DNA of 64,000 bases from Fennellomyces sp. T-0311 (taxonomy: Eukaryota; Mucoromycota; Mucoromycetes; Mucorales; Lichtheimiaceae). The stretch lies in the NCBI GenBank assembly GCA_025266875.1, contig JALLLT010000043.1, forward strand, positions 124,001 through 188,000. The letters run 5' to 3'. Below the pieces are notes generated by a model. The model did not search any database. It saw nothing but the letters and a program-made list of their open reading frames with translations, and had not been told where the DNA came from. Position 1 is the first letter of the stretch. Every line of letters starts with the position of its first letter. The position numbers and the translations under genes were made by a program. This document shows, one piece after another, positions 25,001 through 36,254 of this stretch.

Positions 25001-27063
25001 GGAGCTTTGCTTCAATGTTATCCATCTGCACCGCCTGGTTGAGTCCAGTGCAAGTGTCGGTAGACAGCAGCAGCGGCCGGAGTTCTGGAACGAAATCGGT
25101 CAGTAGCGCAATGTTACTGAATTGGGCATTCAGGCATATTTTGACGTGGTCGTAGAATTGTGTGATTTCTTCCTCGGACTCGGATAGGATTTGTTGAAGC
25201 ACTTGGGATAACGACCGCAATACCGTCGCGTAAGGCACCTTGTTGCGCGAATCGAACTTTGCCACCGCAACATAGCTTGTTGCATACGTAAATGATGATG
25301 CTCAACATTGTCTGTAGTTGAATATTCCTACCCTTGTTTTCGAGCAATCGGCTGCACTGCACTGTAAAGCGTTGACTTGCCTTTTTTATATATAAAAAGT
25401 AAAAAGAGGATTACATGCTGTAACACAGTTCATAAAAAGCGAGGAAAAGAGCTTACCAGTACCCGCGGGTCCATACAGCCCCACAATCATCGCTCCAGGC
25501 TTACTGATATTCCCGGTATACATTCTGCTGCTGATACTGGATGCATCGCTTGTATCAACACGATGACTTGAATGACTGCGATCCTCGGCATGGACGTAAT
25601 TGCTGCTTGAATCCGACGCGACACTGATATCATCCACACTGGAATGCTTTTGGAGCGTAACGTCGAATCGGCTCTGCATGCGTGCCGGTCGATACACACT
25701 GGCAGCGTGCTCAATGACTCGTTTCATTTCCGCAATCACGTCCTGACGCCCGTAGATTGCTTTGGGCAACGTAAACACCGAAGCAACATCGTGCTGGGCC
25801 AGCGGAAACAGCGGTATTGCCTCCTAAAGTGCCAGTGTTGTCAAGAGATATTGATTTTGTCACCAATAAACAAACCCTTGCACTCACCTCGGTATGAGAC
25901 GCTCTGGCTGTTTGCAAACGAGTCAAGCATTCGTTTAGATCGGCGCGAATTCCGCGTGCGCTCGCATATCGATCATCGGGCGCCTGGGTGAAACAAAACG
26001 GGTGAGTCAGAGTGGATGGCATTTACTGGAAAAGAACCTTATGAAGCATCTTTTCAATGATCCGCGACAAGACTTCAGGCACGTCCAGCTGTATTTCATG
26101 CACGAGAGGTATCCTTTTGCTGAGGATGCTGTTCAAAATCTCCAAAGGCCCGCCATCAAAAGGCGCTCTTCCCGAAAGTAAGACGAAAAACACGACACCA
26201 AGAGAGTACAGATCGGTTCGATGATCCGGGGCATAGGTTGTGCGTCCAGTTTGCTCTGTCAAAAAAAAAAATCAGCTTGAATCTCGATTGATTCTGATAT
26301 CCAATGGACCTGGACTCATGTAAGCGAGTAGATTCTGCAGCATGCCCATAAACTCTTTGTTTCGCGCCGTTTTGCGCCATCCGTCACTCGTCAGGTACGT
26401 TTCAAAGGACTTTAGACCGGCTCCAAAGTTCCATAGCTTGACCGGATCGTTGTCTGAGCCGTTCCATTGAAAACTGGACAATCGTATTTCGCCATGGATG
26501 GCGCCATGTTTGTGAATGAAATCCAAGCAGCTTGTGCATTGGATGGCGAACCGCAAAAACGTGCCCAAGTCAAACGTGTTTTGTTTTCGTGCGAATGGGG
26601 TGGCGTTGGGTCCCTCGTCGGCATAAATACTGACAGCCAATCCGCTCGGCAAATTCGCATGTTTCAACGGTTGTACTACCTGCCGTTCAGCCCTTTTCAC
26701 TCATTCACTATTTCTTTCTGCAAGTTCAACCTTACCGAGAAATGAGGCACCCTCAATGTACTGGTACAGTTTTTTGCTCATGTAAAATTCACGTTCGGAT
26801 CGCAGATTGTTGGTGGATACTTTTGCGACAATCGGCAATCGATCGCTTATCCTGCGTGTGTGTCGTTTTTATCCAATTAAAACTTTTGACAACCGGTAAA
26901 GTCCAAGAAATAACCTGTAACCATAGACATAGACACTGCCACCGTGCGTCTGTCCGATCGTGACATCTGTTTTAAAATGATATCCGGGTATATGCAAAGT
27001 GTTCGATATGCTGGTGAGTGTTGTAGATCCGGTTGCTGAGTCGCTAGATTCAGTCGAGGACAT
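19010..27063 (-). CDS. hybrid histidine kinase, group X type
   Basis: Multi-exon gene reconstructed as 22 exons: 27063-26915, 26851-26731, 26679-26310, 26255-26038, 25983-25888, 25823-25457, 25380-25332, 25275-24939, 24868-24844, 24782-23949, 23911-23302, 23245-23080, 23024-22098, 22038-21766, 21700-21168, 21107-20943, 20880-20614, 20553-20347, 20297-19543, 19477-19323, 19266-19130, 19076-19010. Together they total 6828 nt, or 2275 residues. Domain order: kinase-like (1-320), AAA/STAND ATPase with Walker A GPAGTGK near 437 and LDDLHQADDPS, a helical TPR-like region, GAF (about 1525-1690), HisKA with MSHEIRTP (His near 1727), HATPase ([19 protein letters not shown]), a degenerate receiver, and a true receiver (phospho-Asp in FFDHHMPK, Lys in YLTKPM). 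The kinase-like domain has HGE for HRD and NFG for DFG, so it is probably a pseudokinase. The family (S. pombe Mak2/Mak3, group X) signals oxidative and other stress through a phosphorelay. It is cytosolic; no membrane segment is seen. Confidence 0.93.
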
Positions 27064-29241
27064 AGAGAAGACGTCTACGGAAAGGAGAAAGAGGGAAAAA
27101 AGGGCCTTTTTCGTCTGTGGTACGTTTATGGCATATTCGTGCCTGTTACATTTCGGCACTAGGGAGAAAGGTAAGGATGCAGGAGGACGGGCCGTTGTCA
27201 ATCCTTCGTTTAGTGAAATGGCGGATCTCGTATTCAACTCTATATCGGATAAGCTGTCCGGTTGATCACTGGTTTTATATGCGATTGCAACTCCTTCTAT
27301 GCATATACGTATATACACACGCAATTTGCCATAAGAAACTAGCATAGCCGTTGATTCGTCACTGCGGGAAATGTTCTTTTTTTTTGTTTGATCTAGATTG
27401 TTTGTGTGCGTAAAAGTTGGCCAAGTAGAGATCTCGATATCGCATTGATGTCACTGGACCTACAAAAGTCGTACATAATATCAATATTTTCTGCAGGGCG
27501 CGCTGTGGCACACAATCATTCAATTAGGGGGGCGGAGACGCAAACAAGGAACGCCTTTCCGTTAGACCGGGTGTCCTTTTCGAAACATATCTCTTGAGCT
27601 TCTATAATATCTTTTTTTTGGCTTTTAATATACGTGAAGTGCGGTACATTGTACCCTGGCTGAGAATATGCATCCTTGTTTGTATCCGTATGATGTTTTG
27701 GCGTAACAAGCTTTCTACTTGCATGCAAATAGGTGCCTATAGGGGAACAATGCAATACTCTACTTGTAAATCTACTCCGAACATGTGCCATAATTACTAT
27801 CCCTTACCTATAGAAAGATGTTAGGGATATACCTACTGCAAAGCAAACATACCCGCGAATTAAGATTCTGTGTATAAGATCCATATATCTAAACTTGATT
27901 GTGTGTCCATCAAAGCGCCTTATACCTAGAAAGTTATGCTTTCCCGGTGTGTTCCTATTTACCGGGCACACCAGGGCTGAGTGTCTAAGGAGCTCGCGTG
28001 GAAAAGGAGATGAATAAAGTAAATCCGGATTGAAATGGTGGATGCTATTGTAAATAGAGTGAGATGTTGGTTGGGGCCATGCTTTAATTATTCTATGTAC
28101 GCACGTGCATTATGGCGTTGTTTCAGAAAATACGTGCGTGACGTATATACGTGTCATCACCGGTTACTCGGTAACTATAGCAGTTGCCAAAGGTAACGAC
28201 ATAAAAAGCATCGGCAAGCCTAACTTTTTGGATGTACGTGGACAAGCCGATGCGCTCGAATGGCTGAAGGGTTCTGCAGCGCGTACATTCTATAGGAGCA
28301 ACGTACAGCGTGTGCACAGAGGCGACCTGTCTCGGGGTACCATGATACGATTCTCCATGGCAACAAGGTGCCCTAGTGACTTCCCGGTGGATCACATAAC
28401 GAGGCTAGGCCAATGCGTCCTGAGCGAAAAAAGGATCGCTTTATCCGACCTTTGATGACCGGCTAATAAAAGCGCGGAAGACATGAAGTTTGTAGTTACG
28501 GTTCAAAAACTATCGTGCAAAAAGGAAAACCATATTTTCTTTGTTGATAGTACAGTGCTTTGTGCCTTTTTTTTTATCTCGATACAAAGCGAATCTCTTT
28601 AGTACTGTAAGCCGAGGTGTCACTTACTATGTTGGAAACGCATACATTCCTGCCCTCGTTTGTCATCAGCTGAATAAGTAGCTGGAAATGTCGAACAAGT
28701 CTTTTCGCTCCGCCGGTGTCAACGTCTGTGTCAACTGATCATTTGTATCCTATGCGATATCCATGCATTGGCTTGCTCACCTTTGGAGGAGACACCGAAA
28801 AAAAAGCTGTCCTTTCGAATAGCCAATGTAAAATCTTTGTTTTTGCTGGAGCCATGTTACTCGGGATTGTATCTGAAGCAAGCTCGCGTTACTTGGATTA
28901 AAAGTCGAAGCCTCTCTTCATGTTTAAAGCAAACTATATTTGCGATACAGCTACATAGTTGCAAACTTGTTCGTCACGCGCAAGACCGCTCTTCCCGCAC
29001 TCAATACTTATTCGCTCAGTTTTCAAAGACCTCGATTAACGTAGGTCGCCATCTGCGGTGGTCAAGCATCCATTGGGTCTCATAGTCGGTAATATGTTCT
29101 CCCGCACTTTGTTTACAGCGTTCAACTATTATCATTGGACGAAACCACTACGGACATCGTCCATGCTGAGATTAAAGTCGGGTTTCCTCTTTTTTTCACA
29201 GTTCGCTTTCCAGTAGCGCGACCAACTGATCATCGTCAAAG
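27064..29241. other. divergent intergenic region, no gene seen
   Basis: About 2.2 kb between the divergently transcribed histidine kinase and U1-C genes. The longest open stretch (28105-28455, 116 codons, plus strand) has no recognisable domain and no spliceable neighbours. Promoters of both genes must lie here, but I saw no distinctive operator. Confidence 0.5.
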
Positions 29242-30101
29242 ATGCCAAAGTATTATTGTGGCAAGTGATCTGTTCAGATCAACCGTGTTGTTATTTTATC
29301 ATGTACTTACCAATGAATACACAACAGAATATTGCGATATCTTTCTGACACATGACAGTTGTAAGTATTTTTTTTTCTATTACCAAACCATAATCCATCG
29401 GTGACACTCATTATTTTTGCAGCATCGGTACGGAAGGCCCACAATGCTGGAAAGAATCACATTGCCAATGTTAGAAATTACTACGCAGGTATGGCATGAG
29501 GGTAGAAAATGAGGAAGGGGCCGCGTCCTAAAGAAGTGTTCGTGTGTATTAGAAATCGGACAAGACAAGGCACAGGCGATTATCGACGAAATAACCAAGG
29601 CGTATGAGAATTCCGCAGCAGGTAAGGGTCAATGGCGTGTGTATGTGTGTGTGTGTGTGTATTCAAGGTGGTGTGTTAGTGCTTCCACCGCAATATTCAG
29701 GCTACCCACAAGGCCCGCCCATGGGAGCTCCATGTAAGTCGTTTTGATCTATATAGCAAGGGTGGGCAATAAGGCTGATGGATGTGTTGGCTAGATGGCG
29801 GACCACCGTCTCATTTTATGGGTGGTCGTCCTCCGATGCCACCGCCGCCCCATATGATGGGCCGTCCACCACCGCCTGGATACCCCCCCTTCCCACCACC
29901 ACCCGGACACCCGATGCACGGTATGCCGCCGCCACCTCCAGGTAAGCGTTGTGTTTATGGAAATTGTACGAGCGGTTACTGACCTGGATGAAAGGTCAAC
30001 GTCCACCACCGCCACCTCCGGGACAGTATGGTCGTCCGCCACCACCAGGATATTATGGAGGACCACCATCACAAGGCCCACCCCCTTCATCATCCACTTA
30101 A
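29242..30101 (+). CDS. U1 small nuclear ribonucleoprotein C
   Basis: Seven exons: 29242-29260, 29328-29360, 29423-29488, 29553-29621, 29668-29733, 29795-29941, 29995-30101; 507 nt, 168 residues. It begins MPKYYCEYCDIFLTHDS, the U1-C signature, with the C2H2 zinc ligands Cys6, Cys9, His24 and His30 in the exact family spacing, then NVRNYYAE and QAIIDEITKAYE. The C-terminus is a Pro/Gly/Met-rich tail (PPPPHMMGRPPPPGYPPF and similar), usual for U1-C. The protein is a nuclear subunit of U1 snRNP that stabilises pairing of U1 snRNA with 5' splice sites. The first intron (29261-29327) starts GCAAGT, not GT; no GT donor nearby keeps the zinc finger in frame. All other introns are GT-AG. Lunapark follows 66 bp downstream on the same strand. 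Confidence 0.95.
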
Positions 30102-30166
30102 AAATAAAATAAAAATGGATCGGACTTGCATAAACCTTTTCTTTCGCGTGTTTCTTTGTTGTATTC

Positions 30167-31288
30167 ATGGGTGCCGTGTTCTCAAAGTCAAAGGCAAGAG
30201 CGCCCTTCTTTCCTTTTGCTGTTGTCCAATGGTAACATGCTTCACCAATGTAGGCACCTGCCTCCGATGACTACGAAAGGATCCTGTCTGACCTCGATGA
30301 ACGGATTCAAAAGGCCGAAATCAAGCTTTCGGAAGAAAAGCTCAGAGAGCGACGTTGGGCTGTAATGTGGGTGATTTACAGTCTAATTCTATGGGTGATT
30401 TACTCGCTGTATTGCTTCCTGGCACTTCGAAACCCTGAGCGACACGATTTCGAAAGTATTGTGTTATTGACAGCACCCGTGCTTGCTGTTCCCGTGGGGT
30501 AAGTTTTGGGTGCTGCCTTGGATCGATCGGATATGTCTCACAAGGATCACGCACGCGCACAGAATCTACTACATCCGTCAGCTGTTGAAGCGGTTTTTCG
30601 CATGGTCACAAAACAGGGCCGAATCACAGTTGCAAACGCTACGCGCTGAACAGAAACTAAAGCTGGACGAGTTGAAGAAGAACACCGCATACTACTCGAC
30701 GCAATCACTGATCGATCGGTATGACGAAACCCAGAGAAAGACGCAGAAACGACCACCGCCTCAACCTAAAAAGTCGCAACCGCAACCACCAGCACCAGCA
30801 CCACAGGCGAACATGCAACAACTCAAATCGCCCCCCATCATAGCACCGCCACGACAGCCGCAATGGTACGATCGCGTCGTGGATGCCATTGTAGGTGACG
30901 CTGGCCCGGATACCAAATTTGCATTGATCTGCAATTTCTGCTTTACGCACAACGGCCTTGTCATGCCCGAAGAAGTGGATACCATCCGTAAGTTCAGTCC
31001 ATGGCGTCGGTGGGTTGTCTCTCTCGCTTACTCTGAAACTTGGGATGAATAGAATACCGATGTCGCAGCTGCCAAAAGCTCAATTCTTCGAGAAAGTCCA
31101 GACAACTCCATCCGGATGGACCGGTGGTGCCGCCATCGCCCGCGCCATCCGTCACGGCTGTCAACGAAATAGGAGACAAGGAGACGAGCAAGCCAGAGGA
31201 GACGGAAGAGGAGGAAGAGGATGACGCTAATGATACGATCGCTTCACGTGTCCGACGACGCCATCATCACGCAGCAGAGGATAAATAA
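30167..31288 (+). CDS. lunapark-like ER junction protein
   Basis: Four exons: 30167-30193, 30254-30498, 30563-30987, 31053-31288; 933 nt, 310 residues. It starts MGAVFSKSK, followed by a coiled stretch (ERIQKAEIKLSEEKLRERR), two closely spaced hydrophobic segments (VMWVIYSLILWVIYSLYCF and the IVLLTAPVLAVPVGIYYI region), a second coiled coil, a proline-rich linker and a C4 zinc finger (CNFC...CRSC). That is the architecture of Lunapark/Lnp1, which stabilises three-way junctions of the tubular endoplasmic reticulum. The acidic tail ends RVRRRHHHAAEDK. The first intron (30194-30253) is best read with a GC donor (AAAG, GCAAGA); GT alternatives give an intron of about 30 nt or a poor site. The gap to U1-C (30102-30166) is short and must hold the U1-C polyadenylation site. 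Confidence 0.92.
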
Positions 31289-31775
31289 AATGTGCACGCT
31301 ATCTGGTTATGGGAGGGGCGCTTTACGTAGGGGAAGGGGACATGCCATGACATGCACGGGAGATTGAAATTCGCTCGATCTGCGACACAGACAATGAGGC
31401 AGGCACTTGTTCTGGATCTGGACATATAGCACATATATAGACATGCGGAGACAATATGCACGTGGAACTTTACCGATTGTTTGTTTTTTTTTCATCTTAT
31501 TGACACGCTCAATGGACACCATCGGGTCAATATCGCATTGGGTACACATCACCGAGAGGGAACCCAGGTGGTTGGGTGACCTACGCGCATTCCCGCATGC
31601 AACGCAATGAGTCGCTGGGCAACGAAGCGTGCATGTAAACAAAAAATCCTTGTGTCACGGCGGACGTTGCATTAAAAGAAATATATAATAAAAATGCGTC
31701 TTTTTTGGTCGAATTAGAATCGATTGATTAATCGCCCCTTTTCCCTTCAACTCTCTTTTTTTCACAGAAAAAAAT
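31289..31775. other. promoter region of CTR, no gene seen
   Basis: Nearly 500 bp between lunapark and the copper transporter. Pyrimidine-rich tracts (CCTTTTCCCTTCAACTCTC) sit immediately upstream of the CTR start. No other gene is supported. Confidence 0.45.
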
Positions 31776-32418
31776 ATGGAACACGCCCACCAAGGTCACG
31801 CAGGACACGGCGACATGCCAGACATGCCCGACATGCCGGCCATGTGCAGCATGAACGCAAGTAGATCAATGGAGTCGCCATGTTGTTTATTTACTATTTA
31901 CATTGAAACTAATCTGTCATTGGGTGGAAACAAAAACAGATGCTTTTCAATTGGCAAGTGAAAGACGTCTGCGTGGTATTCGAATGGTGGCATATTCATA
32001 CAGCTACCGGTCTGTTCCTCTCCTGCCTTGTGATATTCGGCATTGCTGCTGGATACGAATACTTGCGCGCCAAATCCTCTGCGCTGGACCAAGCATGGCA
32101 TATCAAGAAATACGACGGATCCGACGACGAAGGCGATGGGCTGCTGTCGCGTGCCACAGTCACTCCACCAAAGTACATTTCAGTCATCGTTAAGAAAGCG
32201 CATTGTTCACAAGGAGCTCCTGTAGGTTAACGAAACGACAAGAATTGATGCGATCGGTTCTCTACGCCATCCTGGTCGCCATCAGCTTCTGGCTCATGCT
32301 GGTGTTCATGACCTACAACGGCTATCTCATGATTGCCGTGGTCCTGGGCGCCGGATTCGGGCATTACGTCTTTGGACAAGGTCATCTGACCGCCAGTCGA
32401 TCGATACAGTGCCATTAA
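31776..32418 (+). CDS. CTR-family copper transporter
   Basis: Three exons: 31776-31856, 31940-32172, 32226-32418; 507 nt, 168 residues. The N-terminus is rich in His and Met (MEHAHQGHAGHGDMPDMPDM) and leads to CSMNMLFNWQVKDVCVVF, a typical CTR entry to the first membrane helix. TM1 is GLFLSCLVIFGIAAGYEYL. After a polar cytosolic loop come TM2 with the M-x3-M copper motif (MLVFM) and TM3 with the helix-packing G-x3-G (GAGFG). These residues define Ctr1-type trimeric Cu(I) importers; plasma membrane or vacuolar location cannot be told apart. Intron 1 (31857-31939) begins GCAAGT: the only nearby GT would shift the frame away from the conserved block. Intron 2 is GT-AG. The metallothionein gene 2.7 kb downstream fits a copper-handling neighbourhood. 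Confidence 0.94.
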
Positions 32419-32771
32419 ACTTCTTGGTAAAATAAATCGACACACAATAGGGGGTGGATCTATTTTGAATCCATTGCCTTTTTTTTACTGCGCCAAAGAT
32501 AAACAACAGTTGGATGATCATGAGTAAGCAAGTGTGATGGCTCATCGCATGATAGGCTCAATCTATTTTTTCTGGCGTGCATGAAAGCAATGGACAAGCC
32601 AAAGCCCGGTTAGCGACAAGTTGTGAGGCGAAAACAAAAAAAAAAAAGTATTTTTAAAAATACATCCAGGCGAATCATAATGGCAACCAACCCGCCACAC
32701 AATGCCTCCTTTCAGAGACGTATATATTCTTCTTCTTTTTCCCCTCCGTTTGTTTTCTTTTGCGCATTAAA
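32419..32771. other. CTR 3' flank and MFS promoter
   Basis: Contains AATAAA at about 32430 shortly after the CTR stop codon, as expected for polyadenylation. No gene is seen. Confidence 0.5.
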
Positions 32772-34889
32772 ATGAAGCTCGCTATACCGTCCATCTTGAA
32801 GAAAAAACACACCACCGAACCTCCCATTCTCCCGGTCACCGTCCCGTCCACCGTCACCATTTCGACTGCGGGCGCCGATGGATCACACCGTCCATACTTG
32901 AGCGTCGTGTCATCGGCAACAAGTTCCATAACAAAGCCAGAGAAACGCTCCATTTGGGCGCGAATCACGGATATCGTCAAGAGTCGTATGGCATTTCGTC
33001 CTCCCGTCCCACACGATCCGCGGAAATTCTCAAAGTCGCGTAAACGATGGATTCTCGCTTGTCTCGCATTAGGCTCATCACTCAATGGGTTCTGTTCAAC
33101 CATTTACGTAAGCTTCTCACCGGAGCATATGAGTAGCTCTTTTGATTGATTGATTGAACCAACGCACTTCAGTTTCCTGGAATTCCTGATATCACCAACG
33201 AGTTTGGTGCATCCGATATCGAAGTAACGTTGACAAACTCACTCTTTATGCTTTTCGGAGGCATTGGCGTAAGTTTTCTTGTTTCTGATCCAAAGCCAAT
33301 GGTTAACTTTGTACTGTTCAGCCGATCATGTGGGCATCCATGTCCGACTATTACTATGTTCGCAGGTAGATATATATATAAACGGGTTTCTGACAACACA
33401 TAGGCAACTGGATAGCTCATGTGATTGCGCATTTGCAAAGGTTTTTCTATCTCATTTCGCTTTTGATATTTACGGCCGCGTCCGTGGGCTGCGCACTGTC
33501 ATTGAACGTTTACATGCTAATTATACTGCGCTGTATCCAATCTGTCGGTACCTCTGGTAAGCACATTTTGCTTTTGCTGCATCAATCTATATTTAAAAAA
33601 AATATAGTAACTTTATAAATATATATCTCTTTGCAGTTACTATATCGGTAGGCGCAGGCACTGTTTCAGACTGCTGGTCAATCACTGAACGTGGTACTGC
33701 ATTCAGCATACTGTTTGTTGGCCAATTCCTAGGTCCACTTGTTGGTACGACTCGATCCTTTTGACGTTCACTAGGCAGGAGAGCCGAGCTAATCCGAACT
33801 TTTCTTTAGGCCCCATGATTGGCGGTGGACTGACAACTGCGCTTGGATGGCGCGCCTCGTTTTGGTTTTGTTCTGGCTACGGCGTGTTTCTGTTCTGTTT
33901 TCTATTCACCTTTTTGCCGGAAACCTACCGACGCGAACAACGCTATTCGGAGAAATCGGTCCCTGCTGCCATTGATTCCAATACAACCATTACTCCCGAG
34001 GATGTGGAAACAAGTACGATTGCCACGATAGACAGCCAATCCGCGCCCGAAACGAGTCCGAAACAACAAAAACGAATGAATCCATTCAGAAGCATTTTCT
34101 TGCTTCGACACTTGTTTGTGTTCCTTATTGCCTTGGGAACAGGCATTATTTTTGGCACCATGTTCACCATCGAAACAATCATACCCAACTTGTATGAAAC
34201 CACCTATGGTTTCGAATCATGGCAAACCGGGCTTAGCTATCTTGGTGCAGGCATAGGCAATCTCCTTGGATCCATCGTCTCCGGTCGCGTCTCGGATTAT
34301 CTTTTAAAGCGTGCTCGACAAAAACGTGGCGGTGCGGCCAAGACCGAAGATCGGCTTACTTTAAATGCTTGGTAAAAAAAGAAAAAAATTCTCGAGTCAC
34401 ATGCTGATGTATAGAATGCAGGCCGGGTGGTTATGTCCTGGTGCCACTGGGTGTCCTGGTCTTTGGTTGGAGCCTGTCCACCCAGCTGACTGTCTGGGTA
34501 TCCATTGTAGGCTTTGGCGTGGTTTGCTTTGGCATGAGTCAAGGTAACCGGAAACAATTTATTGCGTGGTGTTGCGTTATCATTTTAATTCTTATACATA
34601 TATATATATATATGGATTATTAGTCTATGCAGCTGGTTCGGCATATCTAGTAGACGCCATGCCTGGCCAGGGAGCATCAGCTACTGCAGCTTCGAATGTC
34701 ATGCGAATGAGTATGGCTTGCGTGTTGAGTCTAATTGCCGAGCCCGTGGTCGATGCCATTGGCCCTGGTTACCTGTCGGTCGTCTTGGCCGGCATCAATG
34801 TTTTCGGCATCTCCCTCTTTCTATTGGTCAAACTTAAAGGACAGACAATGCGTGAACGCGCCGGTTACGGAAGCAACCAAGAAGAATAA
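32772..34889 (+). CDS. MFS transporter, DHA1-like
   Basis: Eight exons: 32772-33107, 33173-33268, 33322-33365, 33441-33556, 33637-33744, 33810-34371, 34422-34543, 34624-34889; 1650 nt, 549 residues. A long charged cytosolic N-terminus (about 100 residues) precedes the first membrane helix (RWILACLALGSSLNGFCST). The sequence then shows about 12 hydrophobic segments with a charged central loop (residues about 265-320). Family signatures include FPGIPDITNEF, PIMWASMSDYYYVRR (motif A region), LRCIQSVGTS, GPLVGPMIGGGLTTALGWRASFW (motif C region) and FLPETYR at the end of TM6. This matches the DHA1 drug:H+ antiporter group (Qdr/Flr/Dtr type). The substrate cannot be deduced. The divide between exons follows GT-AG throughout. 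Confidence 0.92.
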
Positions 34890-35130
34890 TCACCTTTCCC
34901 CCTACTTGTGTACATATATATATATATACCTAGCCTACTTTTTTCAGTTCTTACACACACACACTCTCTCTCTCTCTCTCTCTGCACAAACGTTGTATTT
35001 TACGCAATTTTCAAACAAAAAAATATATTTGCATTGACATATATTCTTTCAAGAGGAGGACACATATTTCATTGGGATCCGGGGGATTACAGTCAATCGA
35101 TGCGTGTCTGTTGTTGGAGACGCGGCACTT
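34890..35130. other. 3' spacer with microsatellites
   Basis: Between the convergent MFS and metallothionein genes. It contains a (TA)n tract near 34915 and a (TC)n tract near 34965-34983. No gene is seen. Confidence 0.6.
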
Positions 35131-35256
35131 TTATTTCTTGCAGCCACAGCCGGCGCATTTGCAGGACGTTCCGCAGTTACTAAAGTCTAGCATTAAGCGA
35201 CCAAGCCTCGTCCATAATGCTGTAACTTACCCGCAGCAAGGTTCACCAGATTGCAT
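35131..35256 (-). CDS. short metallothionein
   Basis: Two tiny exons, 35256-35231 and 35179-35131, separated by a 51-nt GTAAGT...TTTAG intron, encode 24 residues. Seven are Cys, at positions 7, 8, 11, 15, 17, 20 and 22 (CC, CxxC and CxC spacings), and the chain ends CKK with no aromatic residue. Length, seven cysteines and lack of aromatics match the smallest fungal copper metallothioneins (the 25-26 residue Neurospora/Agaricus type), although the Cys spacing is not identical to theirs. These cytosolic peptides bind Cu(I) or other d10 metals in thiolate clusters. A TATA-like TTTTTATA lies about 75 nt upstream of the ATG. The gene is too short for routine gene callers. The risk that it is a chance Cys-rich frame is low because splice sites, frame, TATA box and stop all agree. 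Confidence 0.8.
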
Positions 35257-35330
35257 ATTGAAAACAGAAAACTTTGATCAGAAAGGAAAAAAAAAAGAGT
35301 AAAGAACTAACGACTCCATTCCCGTGTCCG

Positions 35331-35338
35331 TTTTTATA
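35331..35338 (-). promoter_or_regulatory. TATA box of the metallothionein gene
   Basis: Minus-strand TATAAAAA lies 75 nt upstream of the ATG at 35256. No clear metal-response element (TGCRCNC) was found in the adjacent sequence. Confidence 0.5.
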
Positions 35339-35339
35339 G

Positions 35340-36254
35340 AACGACCGACGTTGTCGCACAAGCTAACCAATGTCACCAGGAGATTGATCATGAGGGTTTT
35401 GTGCTGACCTGAGAAAAAAAAAAGATCTATACCCTACTCCGATCTTTATTATGTGCACAGGATCAGGAACACGTCGTTGCAATCGATGACCATCTCCCTT
35501 GCAAACTATTGCGACTCTGTTCTTTACAGCATTTACTCCATGCACTGATCAAAGGACGTCTTTTAAATTTCATTCCAAACTGAGGCTTCTCACAACAACA
35601 GCCAGAAATAACTTCTTTGAACTTGGCCAGTAGATTCCTCTGCTTTCGTGTGTGACAGTACATTATCTCAGATGCTGTATCCCTGCATCTCGCGAACAAC
35701 CAGCATGTTTCAAGTGGCCAAGAGTAGTATAAATGCAAAAGGTTGGGCATTGCAATATAGTTATGTTTGTCATGTGAGTGACGCAACCTGATGCATCCAG
35801 TTACCTTGAATGATGGTCCCAACCCGCGCGCGGTCCCCTCCTCCCCATAATGTGTGACACCATCAATACAATTGATAACTAGTGGCAAATGCACGGAAAC
35901 CGATGCATGAATGATTAACTTTATTGCTTGTCAGGTGCAATCTAACAATTACTATCTTTGTTTTCCTATAACCCTACCCCCTGTGTTACCACGTAAGCCT
36001 TCGGGTAGTCTAGCTGGATTCGCTACGTAAGTAATTGCTGCTAAAGTTGTCTATCTATTTAAAGAAGCAGTGATGGCTATATAGATGAAACCGGTACTTT
36101 AAAGATTTAAAGACCTGCCCCAGCCTGTAGGAATATTCCCGTTTCCTTGCGGCGCAAGTGTACAGGTGTATGCGTACTTAAATTAGCACATCACCGAGCG
36201 GCATATAATCCAAGGGTACATTCGTCAAGAAAGAAAACTTTCCGCGTCATCGTG
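35340..36254. other. no gene seen
   Basis: Open stretches on the minus strand (35463-35894) have no motif. Nothing else is supported. Confidence 0.5.

Noticed and set aside
28105..28455. 116-codon plus-strand frame between the kinase and U1-C
   Set aside because: No motif, and a near-complete antisense frame over the same bases, as expected by chance.
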